64,000 nt of DNA from Streptomyces sp. CMB-StM0423 (GTDB lineage: Bacteria > Actinomycetota > Actinomycetes > Streptomycetales > Streptomycetaceae). The stretch lies in NCBI RefSeq assembly GCF_002847285.1, contig NZ_CP025407.1:7567001-7631000 (forward strand), read 5' to 3'. Shown piece by piece: positions 36,767 through 45,830 of this stretch (the stretch's first letter is position 1; each line of letters begins with the position of its first letter). The position numbers were made by a program, and so were the translations under genes. A model generated the notes under the pieces. The model was given only the letters and a program-made list of their open reading frames with translations. It was not told the origin of the DNA and ran no database searches.

Positions 36767-37553
36767 CGCCGGCCCCCAGGTACGCCTCGACGACCCGCAG
36801 GTCGGAGCGGACGGTGCGGTACGGGCCCTCGACGAGCACCCGGCCGCGCTGCAGCACCGTGACGGTGTCGGCCAGTGAGCCGACGACGCTCATGTTGTGC
36901 TCGACCAGCACCACGGTGCGGCCGGCGCGGATGCGGTCCACCAGGGTGACGGTGCGGTCGACGTCCTCCAGACCCATGCCGGCCGTGGGCTCGTCGAGCA
37001 GCAGCACCCGGGGGTCGAGGGCGAGGGCGAGCGCCAGTTCCAGCGCGCGCTTCTGCCCGTACGGCAGGCTGCCCGCCGGCGACTCGGCCCGCTCCGCCAG
37101 GCCGACCTGGTCCAGCAGTTCCCGCGCGCGCCCGGTGAACTGCGCCAGCAGCTTGTCCGACCGCCAGAACCGGCGGCCCAGGTCGGTGCCCGCCTGCAGC
37201 GCGAGCTCCAGATGCGCGCGTGCCGTCACGCCGGGGAAGAGGCTGGTGACCTGGAAGGAGCGGGCCACGCCGAGACGTGCCACCCGCTCCGGCGGCAGCC
37301 CTGTGATGTCCTGATCCGCCAGCTCGATCCGCCCCGCCGACGGCGGCAGGAAGCCGGTCAGCAAGTTGAACAGGGTGGTCTTCCCGGCCCCGTTGGGGCC
37401 GACAAGGGCGTGGACGGTGCCTTCCATGACGTCCAGGTCCACGTCGTCGACGGCGCGGAAGCCCTGGAACGCCTTCGTCAGGCCACGGGTGGACAGGATG
37501 GCGCGCGGGAGTGCGGTGGTGTCACCGCTCGTCGTTCTCGTCGTGCTCGTCAT
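36759..37553 (-). CDS. livG: ABC transporter ATP-binding protein LivG
   Basis: ATG 37553 gives 264 residues; the frame upstream runs into the divergent promoter region and is not supported. Walker A is GPNGAGKTT, the signature region reads SLPYGQKRALELALALALD, Walker B is LLLDEPTAGM and the H-loop is VVLVEHNM. LivG and LivF together energise the LivHM channel. It is the first gene of the minus-strand operon. Confidence 0.92.
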   Translation of the reverse strand: MTSTTRTTSGDTTALPRAILSTRGLTKAFQGFRAVDDVDLDVMEGTVHALVGPNGAGKTTLFNLLTGFLPPSAGRIELADQDITGLPPERVARLGVARSFQVTSLFPGVTARAHLELALQAGTDLGRRFWRSDKLLAQFTGRARELLDQVGLAERAESPAGSLPYGQKRALELALALALDPRVLLLDEPTAGMGLEDVDRTVTLVDRIRAGRTVVLVEHNMSVVGSLADTVTVLQRGRVLVEGPYRTVRSDLRVVEAYLGAGVA

Positions 37554-37710
37554 GCCGACCTCGGATGCCGCGGGGTGGGTGCCGACAGGGCGTCGGCGTC
37601 GGGGAGAACGTAGAAGCGGACGGCACGCGCGACTACAGAGAAGGTCTCCACAAGAAGGCGGTCCGGAGTGTGGTCTTCCTCCGTGGTCCGGGTCCCGGAC
37701 CCCGGTCAAC

Positions 37711-39333
<1,623 letters not shown>

Positions 39334-39368
39334 GCCCCGGCCGGGCGCGGCGCGCGGTCCCCCTGCTG

Positions 39369-40334
39369 CTACGGCGCCTCGTGCCGCGGGTCCGCCGCCT
39401 CGGGGCGTTCCGCCAGCCGGATGCCCGGCCAGCGGTTCGCCGCGGCCAGCTCCCGGGTGACCTCGACGATGCCCTGGCGGACTGCCGCGACGCTGTCCCG
39501 CGGCTCGTAGCGGTCCGTGGCGGTGAGTACGGCGACGTGCCGGCGGAGCGCCGGGGCGACGATGCGGCGCACCCCGAGCCGGCGCGGGTCGTGGCCGGCG
39601 ACCACCGAGCGCGGCAGGATCGTGCACGCCTCGCCGCTCTCCGCGATGCGGATGAGCGTGCCGAGCGACTCCACGTCGCCGACGTTCACGGGCACCATTC
39701 CGTACGCGGCGAACGCCCGGTCCACCAGGATCCGCAGGTTGCTGCGCGCGCCCGGCGTCACCAGCGGCACGTCCCGCAGGTCGGTCAGGGGCACGTCGGC
39801 GGGCGTCGCGGGGGCGGGATCCGGCTGGCCGATCAGATACAGACTCTCCGAGTACAGCGGCAGCTCCGCCGGGCGCGGCGCGGCGTCCTCGCGGAAGACG
39901 GCGGCCAGGTCCAGCCGTCCGGCGAGCAGCAGTTCGTGCACGTAGCCGCTCATGGACTCGAACATCTGCAGGTGGATGCCGGGGTAGTGGGCCCGTACCC
40001 AGGTGAACAGGGCGGGCGCGAGCGGCGCGGCCACCGTGGTCGGCAGCCCGATCGCGACCGGGCCGTGCACCGGCGGCCGGCTGACGGCGATGTCCTGCGC
40101 GAGCCGGTCGAACTGGCGCACCAACTGCTGGGCGTCCCGGTACAGCGCCCGGCCCGCGGACGTGGGCCGCACCCCGCGCGGGCCGCGGTCCAGGAGCCTG
40201 ACCCCGAGATGGGCTTCGAGCTGCGCCATGCGCTGGCTGATCGCGGGCTGGGAGACGTGCAGCGCCCGGGTGGCCCGGGACAGGCTGCCGGCGTCGACGA
40301 CGGCGATGAAGTCACGCAGTTGAGCGATGTCCAC
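39369..40334 (-). CDS. LysR-family transcriptional regulator
   Basis: GTG 40334 gives 321 residues. The HTH is at 1-60 (MDIAQLRDFIAVVDAGSLSR, then HVSQPAISQRMAQLEAHLGV) and the effector domain resembles the Cbl/NAC type (SNLRILVDRAFAAYGMVPVN). It is the last gene of the gntP-CoA-transferase-CoA-lyase run, 61 bp after the lyase, and is the likely pathway regulator. Confidence 0.9.
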   Translation of the reverse strand: MDIAQLRDFIAVVDAGSLSRATRALHVSQPAISQRMAQLEAHLGVRLLDRGPRGVRPTSAGRALYRDAQQLVRQFDRLAQDIAVSRPPVHGPVAIGLPTTVAAPLAPALFTWVRAHYPGIHLQMFESMSGYVHELLLAGRLDLAAVFREDAAPRPAELPLYSESLYLIGQPDPAPATPADVPLTDLRDVPLVTPGARSNLRILVDRAFAAYGMVPVNVGDVESLGTLIRIAESGEACTILPRSVVAGHDPRRLGVRRIVAPALRRHVAVLTATDRYEPRDSVAAVRQGIVEVTRELAAANRWPGIRLAERPEAADPRHEAP

Positions 40335-40395
40335 GGGCTTCTCCGCACCGCCTTCCCACAGTTGCCTCGCCGACGGGACGTGTCCCGCCCGGCGC

Positions 40396-41220
40396 CTACG
40401 CGGAGGTGTGCCGCCCGGCCTGCGCGGCGATGCGGCGGGCGCGTTCGACGACCGGCCGGTCGATCATCTCACCGGCCACCGCCGCCGCGCCGTCGTGACC
40501 CGCGGCCAGCACCCGCCGGGCCCAGGCCAGCTCGTCCTCGTCGGGTGCGTAGGCGGCGTGCACCTGCTCCACCTGCGCCGGGTGGATGCACAGCTTGCCG
40601 CCGAAGCCCCAGTCCCGGCCGCGGCCGGCGGCGCGGGCCACGGCCGGCGCGTCGCGTACCGCCGTGGTGACGCCGTCGACGGGCGCGGGCAGCCCGTGCG
40701 CGGCCGACCAGCGGACCAGGTCGGCCCGCGCGGAGTCGAGCGCCAGGTCGTCGCGTACGCCCAGATCGAGAGCGAGGTCGACGCTGCCGAAGAGCAGCCG
40801 CAGGCAGTCGGGCTCCGCCGCGATGCCGTCGAGGCCGACGAGCCCGCGCGCCGACTCGATCAGGGGGAGTACGGGGGCGCCGCTCGCCCGCGCGGCCTGC
40901 CGTACCTGTGCCGCGGACTCCGCCTTGGGCAGCACGACGGCCGCGGGGGACAGCGCCCGGCAGACGGCGAGGTCGTCGGCGAACTCGGCGGTCAGCGGGC
41001 CGTTGACCCGCACCGCCACCGGCACGGCGGCGTCCCGCGGCCAGCCGGCGGACAGGCTGTCCCGGGCGGCCGCCTTGCCGGCCGCGGCCACGGCGTCCTC
41101 CAGGTCGACGATCACGGCGTCGGCCCCGCTGCCGACGGCCTTCGCGAACCGGTCGGGCCGGGTGGCGGGCACGAACAGCCAGCTCACCGCGGCGCTGAGC
41201 GCCACCGCGTGCCCGGTCAT
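40396..41220 (-). CDS. CoA ester lyase, HpcH/HpaI aldolase family (CitE / citramalyl- or malyl-CoA lyase type)
   Basis: ATG 41220 overlaps the CoA-transferase stop by four bases. The 274-residue protein has the CitE-like start WLFVPATRPDRFAKAVGSGA, VIVDLEDAVAAAGK with the metal-binding acidic residues, and PVLPLIESARGLVGLD, FGSVDLALDLG and GKLCIHPAQVEQV. Such enzymes cleave malyl-CoA, citramalyl-CoA or citryl-CoA to acetyl-CoA plus a 2-oxo acid. Coupled to a CoA-transferase it completes a two-step cleavage of a hydroxy-diacid. Confidence 0.88.
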   Translation of the reverse strand: MTGHAVALSAAVSWLFVPATRPDRFAKAVGSGADAVIVDLEDAVAAAGKAAARDSLSAGWPRDAAVPVAVRVNGPLTAEFADDLAVCRALSPAAVVLPKAESAAQVRQAARASGAPVLPLIESARGLVGLDGIAAEPDCLRLLFGSVDLALDLGVRDDLALDSARADLVRWSAAHGLPAPVDGVTTAVRDAPAVARAAGRGRDWGFGGKLCIHPAQVEQVHAAYAPDEDELAWARRVLAAGHDGAAAVAGEMIDRPVVERARRIAAQAGRHTSA

Positions 41221-42392
41221 ACGGTGCCGCCCGCAGCCAGCTCGTCGATCTCGTCGTCCGCGAGACCCACCTCGGCGAGGATGTCCCGGGTGTGCTCGCC
41301 GAGCCCGGGCACGGGATCCATCCGCGGGGCGTCGTCGACCGGGCCCGGCGGGGCCAGCGCCGGTATCGGACCCGCCGGGGTCTGCACCTCGTGCCAGCGG
41401 TTGCGGGCCGCCAACTGCGGGTGGTGCCACACGTCGGCGAGCGAGTTGACCCGGGCGTGCGCCACCGGGACCGCAGTCAGCAGCTCGACGGCCTCGGCGC
41501 CGGTCAGCTCGGCGAAGCGCGCCGCGATGAGCGCGCCGAGGGCCTCGCGGTGCGCGTTACGGGCCGCGTTGCCCGCGTAGTCCGGGTGCTCCGCCAGCCC
41601 GGGCCGCCGCAGGAAGCGCTCGCAGAACGCCGCCCACTCGCGCTCGTTCTGGACGCACATCATGACGACCTTGCCGTCCCCGGCGGTGAAGGGGCCGTAC
41701 GGATAGATCGTGGCGTGCGCCGCGCCCGCCCGCGGCGGCGGCTCGGCGCCGTCGTAGGCGTAGTAGAGCGGGAAGCCCAGCCACTCCACCGTGGCCTCCA
41801 GCATCGACACCTCGACGTGCGCCCCGTCGCCGGTCCTGCCGCGCTCGATCAGGGCGGCGAGGACCGAGCTGTACGCGTACATCCCCGCCGCGATGTCGGA
41901 CACCGAGATGCCCACCTTCGCCATCTCCGCGGCCGTCCCGGTCACCGACAGCAGCCCGGACTCGCTCTGCACCATCAGGTCGTACGCCTTCGCGGCGGCG
42001 TACGGGCCCGGGGCGCCGTACCCGGAGATGTCGCAGACGATCATCCGGGGGTGCGCGGCGTGCAGCTCCGCCCAGCCGAGCCCGGCGCGCCCGGCCGCGC
42101 CGGGTGCCAGGTTCTGCACGAAGACGTCGGCGCGCGCGAGCAGCCGGCGCAGCACGTCGCTGCCGCGCGGGTCCTTGATGTCGAGGGTGAGCGACTCCTT
42201 GTTGCGGTTGGCCCACACGAAGTGCGAGCTGAGCCCGCGCACGCGGCTGTCGTACGCGCGGGCGAAGTCACCGCTGCCGGGCCGCTCCACCTTGATCACG
42301 CGGGCGCCGAGGTCGGCGAGCTGGCGGGTGGCGTACGGCGCGGCGACGGCCTGTTCGAGCGAGACGACGGTGATTCCGCGGAGGGGTTGCAT
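41217..42392 (-). CDS. CaiB/BaiF (class III) CoA-transferase
   Basis: The 391-residue protein has the family opening PLRGITVVSLEQAVAAPYAT and LGARVIKVERPGSGDFAR. GYGAPGPYAAAKAYDLMVQ carries the likely catalytic Asp138 and AHVEVSMLEATVEW follows. Class III enzymes move CoA from a donor such as succinyl-CoA to an acid through an aspartyl-CoA intermediate. Coupled to a citramalyl/malyl-CoA-type lyase, its substrate is likely a hydroxy-dicarboxylate such as citramalate, malate or itaconate-derived acid. This is inference from context. Confidence 0.88.
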   Translation of the reverse strand: MQPLRGITVVSLEQAVAAPYATRQLADLGARVIKVERPGSGDFARAYDSRVRGLSSHFVWANRNKESLTLDIKDPRGSDVLRRLLARADVFVQNLAPGAAGRAGLGWAELHAAHPRMIVCDISGYGAPGPYAAAKAYDLMVQSESGLLSVTGTAAEMAKVGISVSDIAAGMYAYSSVLAALIERGRTGDGAHVEVSMLEATVEWLGFPLYYAYDGAEPPPRAGAAHATIYPYGPFTAGDGKVVMMCVQNEREWAAFCERFLRRPGLAEHPDYAGNAARNAHREALGALIAARFAELTGAEAVELLTAVPVAHARVNSLADVWHHPQLAARNRWHEVQTPAGPIPALAPPGPVDDAPRMDPVPGLGEHTRDILAEVGLADDEIDELAAGGTV

Positions 42393-42438
42393 GCGCTTCT
42401 TTCTCTCGGGCTTGCTCTCTGGGGACCGCCGGCGGACC

Positions 42439-43965
42439 TCAGACCACGAAGCTCACGGCGATGACGAGGGCGAGCGAGACGACGGAGGCCAGCGCGGTGA
42501 CGAAGGTGAGCGCCTTGAGCGCGCCCCGGGTGGTCACCCCGAGCAGCGGCTGGAACATCCAGAAGAAGTTGCTGTTCACCTGGAGGGCGAAGAGCGATCC
42601 CGAGCCGATCGCCAGCGCCAGCACGGCCGGCGGTACGGCGAGTTCCCCCATGATCGGGGCGATGATCCCGGCCGCGGCGATGGCGGCGACGCCGATCGAC
42701 CCGATGGCCAGGTGCAGGAGCGCCGCGACCAGCCAGACCAGCAGGATCGTCACGACGGTGGACATGCCCGCGTCGGCGGAGAAGATGTCGGCGAGCACGT
42801 CGTCGAGCCCGGTCTCGCCGATCACCGCGCCGAGCGAGCCGCCGACCCCGGTGACGAGCAGGATCTGCCCCGTGCTGTGGAAGCCCTCGGTCATCGCCTC
42901 GCCCACCCGCTCGTCGGTGAGCACCCACTTCGCCAGGGCGTACGCGCCGACCAGGCCGGCGAACAGGGCGAACGCGGGGTCGCCGAGGAAGGTGAGCAGA
43001 TCGGACTTCACTCCGGCGGCGTCGCTGATCGCGCCGGTCGCGATGAGCAGCAGCGGGAAGGCGATCGGCAGCAGCGCGAGGTACAGCGGCGGCATCGGCC
43101 GGCGGGCTCCGGGCACGTCGGCCTCGGGGGCGTCCGCCGCCACGGACGTGGCCGCGGCCGGTGCCTCGGCGGTCGTGGCCGCACCGGAGCCGCCTGCCGG
43201 GCGGCGGCCGGAGCCGGGCGCGGCGTTCCCGCGGGATCCGCGCGGGGGTACGGACTTCGCGCCGCCCGCGCCGGTGGCCGGGGCGTCGCGGTCGTCCCGC
43301 TCGTCCTGGTCGCCCTGCGCGTTCTCGGCGTCGGGCACCTCGTCGGTGTCCGCGTTCCAGAGGCCGTGGCGCAGCAGCCGGCCGTAGAGGAACGTGGTGA
43401 GCAGCGCGGCGAGCGGGCCGAGGACGAACCCGTACACCAGCATCGTGCTGAGCGGTACGTGCAGCAGCCCGGCGATCGCCAGGGTGCCGAGGCCGGGCAC
43501 GACGAACACGTAGCCGACGAGGATGCCCGCGCTCAGCGCGCCGCTCATCATCGGCAGCCCGTAGCGCCCCATGCGCGGCGCCGCGGACTTGGCCAGCGGG
43601 GCGGCGAGGACGAGCTGGACGTCCACGTAAATGGACGGGAAGACCGCGCTCAGGGCCCCGGCGAGAGCATAGGGGAGCTTTCCAGGACCGAGGGCGCGCA
43701 GCAGTTTCTCGACCAGTTTCTGCAGCGATCCCATGGAGTTCAGCAGCGAACCGAGAAGTACGCCGAAGCCGATCAGCAGACCGACTTCCGCCATGATGTC
43801 GCCGAATCCGCCCACGATCGCGTGGATGGTGCCTTCGAAGCCGAGGCCGGACGCGATACCGAGATAGAGGGAGCCGATGACCAAGGCGATCACCGGTTCC
43901 ACCTTCGGTACCAGAATGAGCAGGATGACCACGAGGATGGCTATCGCTGTATGCAGTGCTGTCAA
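42439..43965 (-). CDS. GntP-family permease with central low-complexity insert
   Basis: TTG 43965 has AGAGGA six bases upstream on the minus strand; a double GTG at 43983 is the alternative. The 508-residue protein has about 12 to 14 membrane helices in two halves (FPSIYVDVQLVLAAPLAKSA and GGSLGAVIGETGLDDVLADI, with LHLAIGSIGVAAIAAAGII and VNSNFFWMFQPLLGV). Between them lies a hydrophilic Asp/Pro/Gly/Ala-rich insert at about 205-290, longer than usual. GntP proteins co-transport gluconate or other hydroxy acids with protons. It leads the CoA-transferase operon, so it likely imports that substrate. Confidence 0.88.
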   Translation of the reverse strand: MTALHTAIAILVVILLILVPKVEPVIALVIGSLYLGIASGLGFEGTIHAIVGGFGDIMAEVGLLIGFGVLLGSLLNSMGSLQKLVEKLLRALGPGKLPYALAGALSAVFPSIYVDVQLVLAAPLAKSAAPRMGRYGLPMMSGALSAGILVGYVFVVPGLGTLAIAGLLHVPLSTMLVYGFVLGPLAALLTTFLYGRLLRHGLWNADTDEVPDAENAQGDQDERDDRDAPATGAGGAKSVPPRGSRGNAAPGSGRRPAGGSGAATTAEAPAAATSVAADAPEADVPGARRPMPPLYLALLPIAFPLLLIATGAISDAAGVKSDLLTFLGDPAFALFAGLVGAYALAKWVLTDERVGEAMTEGFHSTGQILLVTGVGGSLGAVIGETGLDDVLADIFSADAGMSTVVTILLVWLVAALLHLAIGSIGVAAIAAAGIIAPIMGELAVPPAVLALAIGSGSLFALQVNSNFFWMFQPLLGVTTRGALKALTFVTALASVVSLALVIAVSFVV

Positions 43966-44173
43966 GGGAGTTCCTCTCACCACGGTGTGAGTGCATGAGA
44001 TGGAAACACGGTGGTCACGGGGGCGGAAGGCGGAGATCCGCGATAGGGGTATCAGCCGCGGTTATGGCTTCTGGGGCCCGTCGCGAAGCAATTGCGGCCG
44101 CGATATCCGGATCGGGTCACGGGGCCGTATGTCCCGCCATCGCCGGAAATCGTGGGGGGGGATCCGAGGCCCG

Positions 44174-45205
44174 TCAGTGATGGCCGGAACCGGGGTCGCC
44201 GTAGCGCACGACCTTCGTGGGGACGACGATACGCAGCGGCGCGGCATCGTCCGGATCGGCATCCGGCTCGTTCATGCGGCGCAGCAGCAGTTCCGCCGCC
44301 CGCCGGCCGAGTTCGCGCGGGTCGTACGCCACGATCAGCGGCACGCCGAGTACGTCGGCCAGCTCGAAGTCGTCGAAACCCGCCAGGCTGACGGGGCGCC
44401 CGAGCCGGCTCGCGGCGCGGAAGGCGCCGAGGGTGTTGCGGCTGTTGGCGCAGAAGAGCGCCGTCGGTGGCCGGGGGAGTTCGAGCAGTTCCCGGGCGGC
44501 GGCCTCGGCGGCCGGGATGGTGCGCTGCCGCAGCCGCACGTACCGCTCGTCCAGCGCGACGCCCGCCTCCTCCAGCGCGACGCAGAAGCCGCGGAACCGC
44601 TCGGAGCTGGTCCAGACGGACGGGGGCAGGCCGAGGAAGCCGAGCCGGGTGTGGCCGGCCGCCAGGAGACCGGCCGTCGCCTCGCGCGCGCCGCCGAAGT
44701 CGTCCACCAGGACGCAGTCCAGCGGCACGCCGGACGGGGGGCGGGCCCCCAGGACGATGGGCACCGAGCCCGGCTGCGCGGCGAGGTGGGAGTGGTCGTT
44801 GCCGGCCGGCACGACGATCATGCCGTCGACGCGGCGGGCGGTGAGTTCTTCCACGAGCCGCCGTTCGCGTTCGACGTCCTCGTCGGTGTTGGTGAGGACG
44901 ACCTTCAGGCCGTGCCGGCTGACGCCCGACTCCACGCCCAGGGCGAACTGGGAGTAGAAGGGGTTCGCGAGGTTCGTGACCACGAGGCCGATCAGCCCGC
45001 TGGTCCGCCCCAGCCGGAGGTTGCGGGCGACCTCGTTGCGCCGGTAGCCGAGGGAGTCGACGGCGGCGAGCACGCGCTCCCGGGTCGCCTTGCTCACCCC
45101 GGGGTCGTCGTGCAGCACGCGGGATACGGTCATGGGACTCACCGAGGCGTGCTCGGCGACGTCCCGCATCGTCGGAGGGCGGCGCGATGGGGAATCCTCG
45201 GTCAC
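44174..45205 (-). CDS. LacI-family transcriptional regulator
   Basis: GTG 45205, preceded by GGGGAGA on the minus strand, gives 343 residues. The HTH is TMRDVAEHASVSPMTVSRVL at about 12-31, and the periplasmic-binding-type effector domain follows (LIGLVVTNLANPFYSQFALG). It lies between two operons. Two copies of a LacI-type half-symmetric motif in the 625-bp leader on its upstream side point to the GH92 genes as targets, with a mannose-type or glycan sugar as inducer. Control of the downstream gntP operon is also possible, but I found no motif copy in the 208-bp gntP leader. Confidence 0.92.
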   Translation of the reverse strand: MTEDSPSRRPPTMRDVAEHASVSPMTVSRVLHDDPGVSKATRERVLAAVDSLGYRRNEVARNLRLGRTSGLIGLVVTNLANPFYSQFALGVESGVSRHGLKVVLTNTDEDVERERRLVEELTARRVDGMIVVPAGNDHSHLAAQPGSVPIVLGARPPSGVPLDCVLVDDFGGAREATAGLLAAGHTRLGFLGLPPSVWTSSERFRGFCVALEEAGVALDERYVRLRQRTIPAAEAAARELLELPRPPTALFCANSRNTLGAFRAASRLGRPVSLAGFDDFELADVLGVPLIVAYDPRELGRRAAELLLRRMNEPDADPDDAAPLRIVVPTKVVRYGDPGSGHH

Positions 45206-45410
45206 CGTCTTCTCCCCCGCTGTGTCACGTCGAGGCGCCCCCGCGCCGGGCCCGCTGCACGACGGCGGACGAGGAGATTCCGCGATCCCTGCCGTCGACC
45301 TGCCGAGCAGCACCACGCTAGCACCGAAGGCCATGGCCTGAGGCCGGAGAGCGACGCCGGGGGCACGGAACGTGTGGGGAAGCGTATCGATCTGAGTTCG
45401 GCAGGGCGAT

Positions 45411-45422
45411 GGTAACGCTATC
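45411..45422. promoter_or_regulatory. LacI-type operator, copy 1
   Basis: GGTAACGCTATC fits the symmetric pattern G-N-TA-N-CG-N-TA-N-C, as does the copy at 45600. It lies 206 bp upstream of the lacI GTG and could mediate autoregulation or looping with copy 2, 189 bp away. Confidence 0.5.
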
Positions 45423-45552
45423 TTCGCGGTGAGCGCGATGCCGGTGCAGCGTAAAGCCCGCGCGATGACGGGGGGTTCGTCGGGCGCGGTGCATCGATCT
45501 TCTTGCGTACCAGCTCAGGAGGGTGCGACCCAACCCGGGGGAACGCACCCCC

Positions 45553-45581
45553 TTGACGTGGCCGCATCCGGCCCTTACGTT
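45553..45581 (+). promoter_or_regulatory. Promoter of the GH92 operon
   Basis: TTGACG (45553-45558) and TACGTT (45576-45581) are separated by 17 bases, a good vegetative-type promoter. The expected transcript start near 45588 is just before operator copy 2. Confidence 0.55.
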
Positions 45582-45599
45582 CCAACCGCACTGCCGCAT

Positions 45600-45611
45600 G
45601 GTAACGATAAC
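45600..45611. promoter_or_regulatory. LacI-type operator, copy 2, just downstream of the GH92 promoter
   Basis: GGTAACGATAAC fits G-N-TA-N-CG-N-TA-N-C and shares ATGGTAACG with copy 1. Placement about 12 bp after the predicted transcript start is where a LacI repressor would block transcription. Confidence 0.6.
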
Positions 45612-45830
45612 TCACCCAGAAGTTCCGTCACTTGAAGGACCGGCGCACCGGGCCCCTCGGCCCCACAGAACGTGTTTGCAGTCCGCTCTCCAGTGATGCG
45701 CCGTGCCGGGTCGCGAGCCGGCCGGCCGGACTGCCAGGGGTGGCGGCGCACCGGCACCAACCCGGCATCGACAACACAGGCGCACGGCACCGGACGGTTC
45801 CGTGCGCCGCCTCAAAGACAAGGCAGAGAC

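Larger units (their letters stand above)
45206..45830. other. Regulatory intergenic region between lacI and the GH92 genes
   Basis: This 625-base gap carries two LacI-like operators (45411-45422 and 45600-45611) and a good promoter at 45553-45581. No gene is supported in it. An open frame that precedes the GH92 ATG is unlikely to be used. Confidence 0.6.
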
